A stretch of DNA of 64,000 nucleotides from Flavobacteriaceae bacterium UBA3356 (GCA_002360635.1 DEQW01000006.1:10542-74541); one strand, 5' to 3'. Positions 1 to 10,024 are shown, counted from the stretch's first letter. Translations and numbers: made by a program. Notes: generated from the sequence alone by a model not told the origin.

Positions 1-3000
1 CCAGATGCGCCGTCAGCAATATTATTACTGATTGTTGCATTCAATACGGATAGTGTTCCACCTTCGTTGAAGATTCCACCACCACCTTGATCAGCATCAG
101 CTCCACTGGCTGTGTTTGCGTCAATGGTTGTTCCATCAACTGTCATTTCTCCAGATCCATTCCAAAGACCACCACCTTCGGCAGTTGCAACGTTTCCGTT
201 TACTGTTCCGTTGGTTATCATAGCGGTACCAGGACCTGTTATATGTAGTCCACCACCATTACCCGGTGCGCTTCCTACTTCATTGTTATCTAAATTCACA
301 TTAAACAGCGTTATGCTTCCTGCAGTTACTGAAGAATTATCTTCAATACCACCACCGGCTCTGTTTGCTGTGTTATTTGAAATTATCGTATTGTTTACAG
401 TTACAGAACCTCCATCTACATTTTGAATTCCACCACCAGAACCTGCAGTTCCATCGGCAAAATTGTTTGTAATTTCTGAAGAATTCTGTACCATCAATGT
501 TCCGCCATTGTTGAAGATTCCTCCTCCACCTTGGTCAGAATCATTACCACTTGCAGTATTATTATCTATAATGGTATTATCTACTTCCATAGTACTTCCG
601 GCTTGGTTCCAAAGACCACCACCTTCAGCAGCAGCATCATTAAGGGAAACCGTACCTCCAAACAAGGAAACATTGGCAACACCACTTACGTGCAATCCAC
701 CACCATTTCCTGGGTTTGGTGCTCCAGAAGAACCATTTACTCCGTTAGAGTTTAATGACGTATTTGCCATAGAAAGCATTCCATCGATAATTTCAACACC
801 ACCACCTGCACGGTTAGCAGAATTGTTATCAATACTTCCTCCTATTACAGTAACATCACCATCAGTTGTCAATACACCTCCACCAGAACCTGAAGTTCCT
901 GTAGCTGTATTGCTTTGAACTGTAGAGTTTACAATTCCTAAGTTACCTCCATTGTTGAAGATTCCTCCTCCACCGTTATCGGCATCGTTACCAGCTGCGG
1001 TATTTATATTTACCATCGCATCGGTAACAGTCATTGTAGCTCCGGCTTGATTCCAAAGTCCACCACCTTCACTGGCAGCTTCATTTGCTGAAACCGTACC
1101 ACCTGTTATAGAAACTGTTGCAGCACCACTCACGTGCATTCCTCCTCCGTTACCCGGATTTGGTGTCCCTGCAGTTCCATTAACATCATTAATACTAAGC
1201 GCTGAATTATTTAAGGTTACTGAACCTTCAATAACTTCAATACCACCACCAGCGCGATTCGCGCTATTTTGTGATATTACAGCATCGGTCACAGTTACTG
1301 AACCTCCAGTACTGAAAATTCCACCACCAGAACCTGATGTTCCATTTGCCAAGTTGTTAGTGATATTAGTTCCAGCTAATACATCTAGTGTACCTCCATT
1401 ATTGAAGATTCCACCACCACCGTCATCGGCAGCAGCTCCACTAGCTATATTGTTTGTAATTGGTGTTCCATCAACTGTCATTGTTCCTGTTCCATTCCAA
1501 AGTCCACCACCTTCTAGTGCAGCAACATTACTGTCTACTGAACCTCCGGTTAGCGTAGCATTTGCAGCTCCGCTTATGTGCAATCCACCACCATTACCTG
1601 GGGCAGCTGTTGCGGGAGCAACTCCTGCATTATTAGTGTCCAAGGTAACATTGGTAAGCGTTAATGAACCGTCAATCAATTCAATACCACCACCAGCTCT
1701 ATTTGCTTGGTTATCGGTTATAATTACTTCGGTAAGTGTTACATCTCCAGCAGTACTAAATACACCGCCACCAGAACCTGAAGTTCCATCAGCAATATTA
1801 TTTGTTATTTCTGTGCCTGCTAAAACATCTAAAGTACCTCCATTATTAAATACTCCACCACCACCATTGGTAGCGTCATTTCCGGAAGCAACGTTATTTG
1901 TAATTGGAGTTGCATCAATAGTCATCGTTCCAGATCCATTCCAAAGACCACCACCTTCGGCAGCAGCAACATTATTGTCAACTGTTCCACCTGAAATGTT
2001 GGCATCGGCAGCACCTGTAATGTGAAGACCTCCCCCGTTTCCAGGAGCAGCAACTGCAGGAGAAATACCTACGTTATTATTATCTAATGTTGAATTGGTA
2101 AGCATCAATGAACCGTCAATTAATTCAATACCACCACCAGCTCTATTAGCTCGGTTTTCAGTAATTATAACTCCGTCAAGTACTACATCTCCATTTGTAC
2201 TGAAAAGACCACCACCAGAACCTGAGGCTCCATCAGCGACATTTCGAGTAATTACAGTTCCACTTGCTACATTAAGTGTACCTCCATTATTGAAGATTCC
2301 ACCACCACCATTATCGGCAGCAGCACCTGAAGCAATATTTTGATCTATAAACGTATCGCCATAAAAGGTTCCACCTTCTATATTCATTGTACCTCCATTG
2401 TTCCAAAGTCCACCACCTTCTGAAGCAGCTTCATTTAAGAAAACAATTCCACTTAAAGTTACTGTTGCAGAATTACCTGTTACGTGCAATCCACCACCGT
2501 TTCCTGGGTTTGCAGTTCCACCGGTAAGGTTACCAGTAACATAATTCTGAATAATTGATATATCGATAAGGTTAGCTGTACCGTCAATAATTTCAATAGC
2601 TCCACCTGCTCTATTCGCTCCATTTGAGTTTAGGAAAATAGTATTGGTGTTAAGCGTTCCTCCAGTACTTAAAATAGCTCCACCAGAACCTGATGTTCCT
2701 GTAGCTATATTACTGAATATATCGGCAAAGGAATCAATATTCATTGTTCCTCCATTATTAAATAAAGCTCCACCACCTTGATCAGGATCGTTACCAGTAG
2801 CTTCGTTATTGTTCATTTGTGTATTAAAACCGGTTATTGTCATCGTTCCGGGTCCATTCCAAAGACCTCCACCTTCTACTGCTGTGTTGTTTTGAACCAA
2901 ACAGTTTGTGAATGTAGAATCTCCTGCTCCACTAATATGGAAAGCTCCTCCGTTTCCAGGGGCTGTTGCTCCTGTTGCTGTATTGTTAGTAAATGTTACA

Positions 3001-4106
3001 TTATTAAACTCAAACAAATCTCCTGCATTTGAACGTACTTCAATACCACCACCAGCTCTAACAGCTGTGTTTCCAGATATTGTAAGGCCATCTACATTTA
3101 ATGATCCCATATTGGTTAAGATTCCGCCACCAGAACCTGCTGTTCCAGTTGCTGAATTACCATCTATACTTGAAGCACCATTTATAATCAATGTTCCCAT
3201 TTCATTATAAATACCACCACCACCTTGTTCGGCAAGATCACCTGTGGCTTCATTGTTCGAAACTTCTGTATCCGTTACGGTCATTGTTCCTGAACCATTC
3301 CACAATCCACCGCCTTCTTCAGCTGTGTTGTTAGTAAAGGTTGAACCAGATATTGTAGCATCCGCACTCCCAGTTATATGCAAAGCACCTCCGTTTCCAG
3401 GAGGACCTACAGCTGTATTTCCGTCAAAATTTGAATCTGTTATCGTGATAAGGTCTGGTGAATTAACTTCAATCGCACCACCAGCACGGTTGGTTGTATT
3501 ATTTGTAAATTCAGAATTTACAACAGTTAAAGTACCGCTAGAAGCTTGCCCTAAAGCACCACCGCTACTTGAAGTTGCATTTGTTGCCGTATTTCCGTCA
3601 AAAAAACTTCCGGAAACCATTAGGTTTGTATCTTGAGAACCCAATGCCCCGGCACCATTTAATCCATTTGTTGCATTGTTATTAAACGCACAATCAATAA
3701 TAGAGGCGTTGGCTACTGTTTGTATACCAACTCCTCCACCATCTACATTTGCATTTGCATTTTGGAATGTTATTCCTTCAATAGTTAAATCAGTAAAATT
3801 GCTAGCTCCAATAAGTCGAGCTGTTCCATTACCTGTACCATCTATAATAGTATTTCCTATCCCCGTACCCGTAATGGTAAGGTCATCGTTAATTACTATC
3901 TGTCCTGTGGTAAGGTTGATCGTGTAGTCTGCATTAAACGTGATCGTATTAGGACCAGCGGCTGCATTAGCATCGATAACAGCCTGCCTTAAAGAGCCAG
4001 GTCCTGTATCGTTACTGTTCATGACAACAAATTGTCCATAAGACAAAGATGTCATTAACAAAATAGAAACCAATAAAAAAAGGTTTCGCGTAATAGTTCT
4101 TTCCAT
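1..4106 (-). CDS. Giant repetitive secreted protein, predicted beta-helix (partial)
   Basis: The gene starts at the ATG at 4106 and runs off the left edge, so only the first ~1368 residues are seen, with no stop codon. The N-terminus (MERTITRNLFLLVSILLMTS, ending LSYGQ) is a signal peptide. Residues ~30-60 contain DTGPGSLRQAVIDAN, the usual opening of secreted parallel beta-helix proteins of Bacteroidota. The rest is Gly/Asn/Thr-rich: about eight diverged repeats of 147-154 residues with recurring GGGLWNGSGTMTV, GSGGGI and NRAGGGIE motifs. Such proteins are usually exported by the type IX system using a C-terminal domain, which lies outside this window. The role, perhaps adhesion or polysaccharide contact, is inference. 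The opposite strand shows proline-rich open frames that are shadows of this gene. Confidence 0.85.
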   Translation of the reverse strand, partial: MERTITRNLFLLVSILLMTSLSYGQFVVMNSNDTGPGSLRQAVIDANAAAGPNTITFNADYTINLTTGQIVINDDLTITGTGIGNTIIDGTGNGTARLIGASNFTDLTIEGITFQNANANVDGGGVGIQTVANASIIDCAFNNNATNGLNGAGALGSQDTNLMVSGSFFDGNTATNATSSSGGALGQASSGTLTVVNSEFTNNTTNRAGGAIEVNSPDLITITDSNFDGNTAVGPPGNGGALHITGSADATISGSTFTNNTAEEGGGLWNGSGTMTVTDTEVSNNEATGDLAEQGGGGIYNEMGTLIINGASSIDGNSATGTAGSGGGILTNMGSLNVDGLTISGNTAVRAGGGIEVRSNAGDLFEFNNVTFTNNTATGATAPGNGGAFHISGAGDSTFTNCLVQNNTAVEGGGLWNGPGTMTITGFNTQMNNNEATGNDPDQGGGALFNNGGTMNIDSFADIFSNIATGTSGSGGAILSTGGTLNTNTIFLNSNGANRAGGAIEIIDGTANLIDISIIQNYVTGNLTGGTANPGNGGGLHVTGNSATVTLSGIVFLNEAASEGGGLWNNGGTMNIEGGTFYGDTFIDQNIASGAAADNGGGGIFNNGGTLNVASGTVITRNVADGASGSGGGLFSTNGDVVLDGVIITENRANRAGGGIELIDGSLMLTNSTLDNNNVGISPAVAAPGNGGGLHITGAADANISGGTVDNNVAAAEGGGLWNGSGTMTIDATPITNNVASGNDATNGGGGVFNNGGTLDVLAGTEITNNIADGTSGSGGGVFSTAGDVTLTEVIITDNQANRAGGGIELIDGSLTLTNVTLDTNNAGVAPATAAPGNGGGLHISGAANATLTGGSVDSNVAALEGGGLWNGTGTMTVDGTPITNNIASGAAADDGGGGIFNNGGTLDVLAGTNITNNLANGTSGSGGGIFSTGGSVTVTDAVISQNSANRAGGGIEVIEGSVTLNNSALSINDVNGTAGTPNPGNGGGMHVSGAATVSITGGTVSANEAASEGGGLWNQAGATMTVTDAMVNINTAAGNDADNGGGGIFNNGGNLGIVNSTVQSNTATGTSGSGGGVLTTDGDVTVIGGSIDNNSANRAGGGVEIIDGMLSMANTSLNSNGVNGSSGAPNPGNGGGLHVSGVANVSLFGGTVSLNDAAAEGGGLWNQAGSTMEVDNTIIDNNTASGNDSDQGGGGIFNNGGTLMVQNSSEITNNFADGTAGSGGGIQNVDGGSVTVNNTIISNNTANRAGGGIEDNSSVTAGSITLFNVNLDNNEVGSAPGNGGGLHITGPGTAMITNGTVNGNVATAEGGGLWNGSGEMTVDGTTIDANTASGADADQGGGGIFNEGGTLSVLNATISNNIADGAS
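155..3330 (-). repeat. Eight in-frame ~444-bp coding repeats
   Basis: The motif ttccaaag followed by (a/t)ccaccacc (coding GGLWN on the minus strand) recurs at about 160, 607, 1051, 1495, 1939, 2401 and 2857, with a diverged copy at 3298. Spacings are 447, 444, 444, 444, 462, 456 and 441 bp. All are multiples of three, so the repeat is kept at protein level. The three equal 444-bp steps in the middle suggest recent unequal duplication there, with older, more diverged copies toward the N-terminus. Confidence 0.85.
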
Positions 4107-4299
4107 AAAGTGTTTTTTTGATTAATTAAACTTGCGTTTCTTGGGGATAGAGAAACATTTATACTTAACCTACGAATAAAACACGCTTACGGTTTGTTAA
4201 AGAAATAATAAAATTTTTGATTTATTTTCGATAAAAAGCAAAGAATTTATCTTTAATGTATTAAAATATAATAAAGTTTGAAGATAATTTAATTTAAAA

Positions 4300-5253
4300 T
4301 TATTGTTGAAGCTGAATATACTTCACCACATTTTGTTCGATCCTATTTTGGATATTTGAAACATCGGCTTTAATAAATGTTTCGCCAGTAATGTTTTCAT
4401 ACAATTCAATATATCTTTCTGAAACTGTTTCGATATATTCATCACTCATTTCAGGTACTTGCTGTCCTTCAAGTCCTTGAAAACCATTTTCTATAAGCCA
4501 TTGTCTAACAAACTCTTTTGACAATTGTTTTTGTGGTTCGTTATTATCTTGACGTTCTTGATATCCGTCTGTATAGAAGTATCGGGAAGAATCTGGGGTA
4601 TGGATTTCATCTATCAATACAATTTTCCCATCTTTTGTTTTTCCGAATTCATATTTAGTATCTACCAAAATCAATCCGCGTTTGGCTGCAATTTCAGTTC
4701 CTCGTTGAAAAAGTTTTCGGGTATAGTCTTCTAATTTAAGGTACTCTTCTTCTGAAACGATATTCCGTTTTAATATTTCTTCCCTGGAAATATCTTCGTC
4801 ATGATCACCAGCTTCTGCTTTTGTTGCGGGTGTAATAATTGGCTCAGGAAATTTATCGTTTTCTTTCATTCCATCTGGCATCGGCACCCCACAAAGCATT
4901 CGTTTACCAGCTTTATATTCACGAGCTGCGTGACCACTAAGGTATCCACGAATTACCATTTCAACTTTATAAGGTTGGCAGGCTTCTCCTACTGCCACAT
5001 TCGGGTCTGGTGTAGCGGTTAACCAATTAGGTACTAGATCTTCCGTGTCGCGCATCATTTTAGTAGCAATCTGATTTAATATTTGTCCTTTATATGGAAT
5101 CCCTTTTGGCATGACAACATCGAAGGCGCTTAACCTATCGGTTGCAATCATGACCAATGTTTTATTTTCTAATGTATATACTTCGCGTACTTTTCCGTGA
5201 TATACACTTTTTTGACCGGGAAAATTGAAGTTTGTGGAAGTTAGGGTATTCAT
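4300..5253 (-). CDS. purC: Phosphoribosylaminoimidazole-succinocarboxamide synthase
   Basis: SAICAR synthase joins CAIR and aspartate with ATP in purine synthesis. The 317-residue protein is the longer form usual in Bacteroidota. It shows the N-terminal YHGKVREVY nucleotide-binding motif (~19-27), ATDRLSAFDVV, KGIPYKGQILN, the GYLSGHAAREYK region and LVDTKYEFG with LIDEIHTPDSSR near residues 195-225. It lies 24 bp downstream of phoH on the same strand, so the two are probably co-transcribed. Confidence 0.96.
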   Translation of the reverse strand: MNTLTSTNFNFPGQKSVYHGKVREVYTLENKTLVMIATDRLSAFDVVMPKGIPYKGQILNQIATKMMRDTEDLVPNWLTATPDPNVAVGEACQPYKVEMVIRGYLSGHAAREYKAGKRMLCGVPMPDGMKENDKFPEPIITPATKAEAGDHDEDISREEILKRNIVSEEEYLKLEDYTRKLFQRGTEIAAKRGLILVDTKYEFGKTKDGKIVLIDEIHTPDSSRYFYTDGYQERQDNNEPQKQLSKEFVRQWLIENGFQGLEGQQVPEMSDEYIETVSERYIELYENITGETFIKADVSNIQNRIEQNVVKYIQLQQ

Positions 5254-5277
5254 ATTTTGGTTTCAAATTTCAAATAA

Positions 5278-6231
5278 TTAATCTACATTTTCAATCGCCT
5301 TATAGGCGGCGATTACTTTTTTAACGAGCCTATGTCGTATTACATCTTTGTCATCCAAGTAAATAACGCCAACACCTTTTACATCTTTTAACACCAGTAG
5401 TGCTTCTTTTAATCCGGAAATTACCCTTCGTGGCAAATCAATCTGCCCCGGATCGCCAGTAATCATGAATTTAGCGTTTTTTCCCATACGGGTAAGAAAC
5501 ATTTTCATTTGTGCGTGGGTTGTGTTTTGGGCTTCATCGAGAATTACAAAAGCATTGTCCAAAGTACGACCACGCATAAAAGCCATTGGTGCAATTTGAA
5601 TGATTCCTTTTTCTATGTGTGACTCTAATTTTTCATGTGGAATCATATCTCGAAGCGCATCATACAAAGGCTGCATATAAGGATCTAACTTTTCTTTTAA
5701 ATCACCCGGTAGAAATCCTAAATTCTCTCCTGCTTCTACAGCTGGACGGGTTAGTATAATCCTTTTAACCTGTTTTTCTTTTAAGGCTTTTACTGCTAAT
5801 GCCACTCCAGTATAGGTTTTACCGGTTCCGGCAGGACCAACGGCAAAAACCATATCGTTTTTGCCCATCAATTCTACCAACTTACGTTGATTGGCGGTTT
5901 GGGCTTTTATTAGTTTTCCGCTTACCCCGTGCACTAACACATCTCCAGCACTTGCAGGGGTTTCGTAATCTTCCTTACTATCGCTTTGCAATACGCGTTC
6001 AATGATGTTTTCGTCTATTTTATTGTATTTCCCAAAATGTTCCAGCAACATGGTAATTCGTTTGTCAAATTCTTCAAGAACTTCTTCGTCACCATACGCT
6101 TTAATTTTACTTCCGCGGGCAACCAATTTCAGTTTCGGAAAAAACTTTTTCAGTAGGTCGATGTTTGCATTTTGTAGCCCGAAGAATTCACGTGGGCTTA
6201 TTTCGGTCAATTCAATAATAAGTTCGTTCAA
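5278..6231 (-). CDS. phoH: PhoH-like ATPase
   Basis: A 317-residue PhoH-family P-loop ATPase. Walker A is GPAGTGKT (132-139) and Walker B is VILDEAQN (229-236). FMITGDPGQIDLPR lies around 265 and the N-terminal ~115 residues form the PhoH leader domain. Family members are cytoplasmic ATPases tied to RNA metabolism or phosphate starvation; the exact substrate is not known. It is the first gene of a likely phoH-purC operon and is divergent from the SAM-dependent gene at 6341. Confidence 0.95.
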   Translation of the reverse strand: MNELIIELTEISPREFFGLQNANIDLLKKFFPKLKLVARGSKIKAYGDEEVLEEFDKRITMLLEHFGKYNKIDENIIERVLQSDSKEDYETPASAGDVLVHGVSGKLIKAQTANQRKLVELMGKNDMVFAVGPAGTGKTYTGVALAVKALKEKQVKRIILTRPAVEAGENLGFLPGDLKEKLDPYMQPLYDALRDMIPHEKLESHIEKGIIQIAPMAFMRGRTLDNAFVILDEAQNTTHAQMKMFLTRMGKNAKFMITGDPGQIDLPRRVISGLKEALLVLKDVKGVGVIYLDDKDVIRHRLVKKVIAAYKAIENVD

Positions 6232-6297
6232 AAGCAGGAATGTTTATAAGATTTTATACTAAGTGTAAATATAGTTTTTCCTATAACAAAAGTACCT

Positions 6298-6305
6298 TAT
6301 TTTTG
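6298..6305 (+). promoter_or_regulatory. Predicted -7 box for the 6341 gene
   Basis: TATTTTTG fits the Bacteroidota primary-sigma -7 consensus TAnnTTTG and lies 35 bp before the ATG at 6341. No clear TTG -33 element is visible at the expected spacing, so confidence is moderate. Confidence 0.45.
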
Positions 6306-6340
6306 TACTACTTGTTTTAACAAAATATCAACAATCGCCA

Positions 6341-7171
6341 ATGCCCATTATTACCCTTACTACTGATTTTGGAGAGAAAGATCACTTTGCAGGAGCAGTA
6401 AAAGGTGCTATTTACAGTGAATTGCCTGATGTGAAAATTGTTGATATCTCGCATTCTATTTCGCCATTTCATATTACTGAGGCAGCATATATTATTCAGA
6501 ATGCATACCGTAGTTTTCCAAAAGACACCATACATTTAATAGGGATTGATTCCGAATTAAACCCCGAAAACAAACATATAGCAGTTTATTTGGACGGTCA
6601 TTATTTTATTTGTGCAAACAACGGAATTATCTCGTTGTTAGCCTCAGAAATTAAACCTGAAAAAATCGTGGAGATCAATATTCACGACCGTGTAGAAACC
6701 AATTTTCCCGTTCTGGACGTATTTGTAAAAGTAGCTTGCCACATAGCCCGTGGGGGAACACTGGATGTGATTGGAAAACCAATTACTGAAATAAAAGAAA
6801 TTAGAGGTCTGCGACCGGTTGTAAACAGCGAAAACAACCAAATTGTAGGAAACGTTATATATATTGATAACTACGGAAATGTAGTGAGCAACATTACGAA
6901 GTCCCTATTTGATGAAGTTGGCAAAGGCAGGGATTTTACCATACAAGCCCGTAGAGCTACCTTTGGAACTATCTATACAAACTATAGCGATGCAATTAAT
7001 TTTGAACTCCCAGCAGATAAACGTGAAGAGGACGGAAAAAAATTAGCGTTGTGGAACTCTTCCCAATATTTAGAATTGGCAATTTACAAAAGTAACCCAA
7101 GTACTGTTGGAAGTGCCTCTACTCTATTTGGACTGGAATATTGGGATACTATTTCAGTTAATTTTAAATAA
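6341..7171 (+). CDS. SAM hydroxide adenosyltransferase (SAM hydrolase) family
   Basis: A 276-residue member of the DUF62 / S-adenosyl-L-methionine hydroxide adenosyltransferase family, which splits SAM to adenosine and methionine. It opens with ITLTTDFGEKDHFAGAVKGA, the family signature with the substrate-binding Asp and Phe. It continues with VDISHSISPF, the conserved His-containing turn, and a C-terminal beta-barrel containing IYIDNYGNVVSNI. The length is normal for the family. The gene is followed after 9 bp by a small ABM-domain protein, and the two are probably one transcript. The physiological role of SAM hydrolysis in flavobacteria is unknown. Confidence 0.93.
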   Translation: MPIITLTTDFGEKDHFAGAVKGAIYSELPDVKIVDISHSISPFHITEAAYIIQNAYRSFPKDTIHLIGIDSELNPENKHIAVYLDGHYFICANNGIISLLASEIKPEKIVEINIHDRVETNFPVLDVFVKVACHIARGGTLDVIGKPITEIKEIRGLRPVVNSENNQIVGNVIYIDNYGNVVSNITKSLFDEVGKGRDFTIQARRATFGTIYTNYSDAINFELPADKREEDGKKLALWNSSQYLELAIYKSNPSTVGSASTLFGLEYWDTISVNFK

Positions 7172-7180
7172 CAAAATTAT

Positions 7181-7477
7181 ATGTTTACACGAATTGTAAA
7201 AATGGAATTTAAAGAAGAGGAAATCCCTGCTTTTCTTGTTAATTTTGAAATCATAAAAGAAAAAATAAGAAATTTTCCTGGCTGTGAATTTTTAGAATTG
7301 TACCGTGATAAACATAATGAAACAATCTTTTTCACGTATAGCCGTTGGAAGAACGAAGCAGATTTAGAAGCGTATCGCAACAGTGATTTATTTAAAGGCG
7401 TTTGGGCCGAAACAAAACCAAAATTTAAAAGTAAAGCCGCCGCTTGGAGTGTGGATACGTTACATAGTTTGGAGTAA
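7181..7477 (+). CDS. ABM-domain (antibiotic biosynthesis monooxygenase-like) protein
   Basis: A 98-residue ferredoxin-like-fold protein. It has the ABM pattern: an N-terminal strand MFTRIVKMEF, a helix, CEFLELYRDKHNETIFFTYSRW (the central strand pair with conserved Trp) and ALEAYRNSD-like LEAYRNSDLF, then a final strand. Small ABM proteins are dimeric enzymes or scaffolds such as quinol monooxygenases and haem-degrading proteins. No haem ligand can be assigned, so only the fold is claimed. It probably shares a transcript with the SAM hydrolase-like gene 9 bp upstream. Confidence 0.8.
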   Translation: MFTRIVKMEFKEEEIPAFLVNFEIIKEKIRNFPGCEFLELYRDKHNETIFFTYSRWKNEADLEAYRNSDLFKGVWAETKPKFKSKAAAWSVDTLHSLE

Positions 7478-7559
7478 TACTGTGCCTTCGGTACATCTCT
7501 CCTTGCGCCGCGACACTCAAGAACCAGTAGAATTAAGAATTATAAGCAAAACAAAAGGT

Positions 7560-7606
7560 GGCTGAGTGATTCCGAAAGCAAAGCGCCTCGGAATAGTATC
7601 GAAGCC
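7560..7606. repeat. Flavobacterial intergenic hairpin repeat
   Basis: GGCT (7560-7563) pairs with AGCC (7603-7606) and TTCCGA (7570-7575) with TCGGAA (7588-7593). The wording of the surrounding 'ctgag...tcgaagcc' resembles short palindromic repeats scattered through flavobacterial genomes. It lies between the ABM gene and gldF and may act as a terminator or processing site. Confidence 0.5.
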
Positions 7607-7626
7607 CCGACAATGAAAAATAAAAT

Positions 7627-8343
7627 ATGACCGCATTAATAAGACGTGAAATAACAGCTTTCTTTGCCAGCCCGATTGGGTATTTGGTCATTGGAATTTT
7701 TTTGTTGATTAATGGTTTATTCCTTTGGGTGTTTACGGGCGAATATAATATTCTAGATGCTGGCTTTGCCGACTTATCTTCCTTTTTTCAATTAGCACCT
7801 TGGGTGTTGTTGTTTCTCATTCCTGCTGTAACGATGCGTAGTTTTAGCGATGAGCTGAAAATGGGAACGCTAGAATTATTGTTAACAAAGCCTATTTCAG
7901 TAAAAAATATTGTGCTAGGCAAATACTTTGGAGCCGTCATACTTATCATTATTGCGCTTCTCCCCACTTTGTTGTATATCGTTACCATTTCAGAATTGGG
8001 AAATCCAGCCGGTAATTGGGACCTTGGTAGTACGGTAGGTTCTTACATTGGCTTACTTTTTTTAGTACTTGCGTATACAGCTATCGGTGTATTTGCTTCA
8101 ACCCTATCACAAAACCAAATTGTAGCATTCATTATTGCTGTCTTTTTATGTTTTGTATTGTATTATGGGTTTGAAGGTATTACTAATTTAGGTATTGATT
8201 TTCCCATTGAAACATTGGGCATGAAAGCACATTTTGACAGTGTGGCCCGTGGCGTACTGGATACACGGGATATCATCTATTTTTTGAGTATTACTGCACT
8301 TTTTATATCGTTTACTGTTTTAAACCTGAAAAAACGCAATTGA
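7627..8343 (+). CDS. gldF: Gliding-motility ABC transporter permease GldF
   Basis: A 238-residue integral membrane protein with six hydrophobic segments, starting MTALIRREITAFFASPIGYL. The FFASPIGY N-terminus and the PAVTMRSFSDELKMGTLELLLTKPIS loop are typical of ABC-2 type permeases of the GldF kind. GldF acts with GldG and the ATPase GldA, and loss of the complex abolishes gliding in Flavobacterium. gldG follows after one base. gldA is not in this window, as is common because it is usually unlinked. Confidence 0.92.
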   Translation: MTALIRREITAFFASPIGYLVIGIFLLINGLFLWVFTGEYNILDAGFADLSSFFQLAPWVLLFLIPAVTMRSFSDELKMGTLELLLTKPISVKNIVLGKYFGAVILIIIALLPTLLYIVTISELGNPAGNWDLGSTVGSYIGLLFLVLAYTAIGVFASTLSQNQIVAFIIAVFLCFVLYYGFEGITNLGIDFPIETLGMKAHFDSVARGVLDTRDIIYFLSITALFISFTVLNLKKRN

Positions 8344-8344
8344 T

Positions 8345-10024
8345 ATGAATAAAAAAACTATTCAATATATCATTGTGGCCTTGCTTGCATTTATAGTTGT
8401 AAATGTACTTTCATCTTATGTTTATAAGCGGTTTGACCTGACACAAGACAAAAGATACACTCTTTCTGAAGCAGCAAAACAAACCATTGCTTCAGCAGAT
8501 TCCCCTATTGTAATCGATGTTTTTTTAGATGGTGATTTCCCTCCAGAATTCAACCGTTTACAAGCTGAAACCAAACAATTATTAGAAGAATTTGCTGCCT
8601 ACAATCCAAATATTAAATACGAATTTATCAATCCGTTAGAAGTGGATAATCCGCAAGCTTTACAACAAGAATTTGCTGCTAAAGGAATGACGGGTGCACA
8701 AGTGGAAGTTCGTGAAAATGGCAAAGTAAGTGCCGAAACTGTTTTTCCTTGGGCGTTAGCGTATTATAACGATGAATCCGTAGCTATTCCATTGCTTAAA
8801 AATCAATTGGGGACCACAACACAGGAGCGTGTAAACAACTCCATACAAAATCTAGAATATGCCTTTGCTGATGGTTTCAACAAATTAATTACTCCAAAAA
8901 AACGAAAAGTTGCAGTTTTAAAAGGTAATAGCGAATTACCAGATCGCTACCTTGCTGATTTTCTCTCTACACTTAAAGATTATTATTACTTAGCGCCTTT
9001 TACGCTGGATTCGGCTGCCATTTCACCTAATAAAACCTTACGTGCCTTAACTGAATTTGACCTCTTTATAGCAGCAAAACCCACAGAAGCTTTTTCTGAT
9101 TCTGAAAAATATATTCTGGATCAATATACTATGAACGGTGGTCGTTCCTTGTGGCTTGTCGACGCTACCGAAAACAAAGTGGACAGCATAAGTGGTAAAA
9201 CATTCGCTTTTGGAAAAGACCTTAATTTAAATGATTTCTTCTTTAAATATGGAATACGCATTAATCCAAATTTGGTAAGAGATGTATATTCCGCTCCTAT
9301 CGTATTGGCCCAAGGCAACGAACGGGAATCACAATACAATCGGTATCCATGGTTTTTTAGTCCGTTGAGCAGTAGCGCCAACAATCACCCTATTGTCACT
9401 AATATTGAAGCGGTAAAGTTTGATTATGCAAGCACGATTGATACATTGCCCAATCAGGTGAAAAAAACAGTTTTATTATCTACTTCACCCATAACCGAAG
9501 TAGTAGGAGTTCCCTACGAAATAAACCTAGATACTGAAATACCCGAAAACCTGAAAGTTGTAAATAAAGGTCCCAACCCTTCTCAGTACAATGCCGGGGA
9601 AAAGCCTTTAGCTGTTCTATTAGAGGGAAAATTTTCATCAGCTTTTACTAACCGGATAAAGCCATTTCAATATTCTGAAAACAAAAAAACCTCTGTCCCA
9701 ACAAAAATGGTGGTGATAAGTGATGGTGACCTTATAAAAAACCAATTGGATGGCAACCGCCCATTGGAATTAGGATTCGATAAATTCACACAATCTTTCT
9801 ACGGAAACAAGGAGTTTTTATTGAATACCGTAAATTATTTGTTAGACGACAGTGGACTTATAAACATTCGTAGTAAGGAAATTGCCGTTCCGTTTCTCGA
9901 TCCGCAAAAAACAGCAGAGCAACGCACCAAGTGGCAACTTATTAACATCCTGTTACCGTTGGGGTTACTTGCCCTGTTTGGAATTCTCTTTCAATATTTC
10001 AGAAAACGTCGCTATACCCGTTAA
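8345..10024 (+). CDS. gldG: Gliding-motility ABC transporter substrate-binding GldG
   Basis: A 559-residue GldG. It has an N-terminal membrane anchor (~8-26), a large extracytoplasmic part containing YKRFDLTQDKRYTLSEAAKQ and FINPLEVDNPQALQQ, and a C-terminal membrane segment (LLPLGLLALFGILFQYF, ~533-550) ending in a basic tail. This matches the family layout (GldG_N, then the ABC-type uncharacterised domain). It is co-transcribed with gldF, with one base between stop and start, which supports translational coupling. Confidence 0.94.
   Translation: MNKKTIQYIIVALLAFIVVNVLSSYVYKRFDLTQDKRYTLSEAAKQTIASADSPIVIDVFLDGDFPPEFNRLQAETKQLLEEFAAYNPNIKYEFINPLEVDNPQALQQEFAAKGMTGAQVEVRENGKVSAETVFPWALAYYNDESVAIPLLKNQLGTTTQERVNNSIQNLEYAFADGFNKLITPKKRKVAVLKGNSELPDRYLADFLSTLKDYYYLAPFTLDSAAISPNKTLRALTEFDLFIAAKPTEAFSDSEKYILDQYTMNGGRSLWLVDATENKVDSISGKTFAFGKDLNLNDFFFKYGIRINPNLVRDVYSAPIVLAQGNERESQYNRYPWFFSPLSSSANNHPIVTNIEAVKFDYASTIDTLPNQVKKTVLLSTSPITEVVGVPYEINLDTEIPENLKVVNKGPNPSQYNAGEKPLAVLLEGKFSSAFTNRIKPFQYSENKKTSVPTKMVVISDGDLIKNQLDGNRPLELGFDKFTQSFYGNKEFLLNTVNYLLDDSGLINIRSKEIAVPFLDPQKTAEQRTKWQLINILLPLGLLALFGILFQYFRKRRYTR

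Noticed and set aside
112..3927. Series of proline-rich open frames on the plus strand
   Set aside because: They are the reverse complement of the Gly/Asn-rich repeats of the minus-strand secreted protein; no start context and no family pattern.
4576..4587. GTATCGGGAAG inside purC, resembling the att repeat
   Set aside because: Only 11 bases match, it lies within conserved coding sequence, and no integrase or border features are near.
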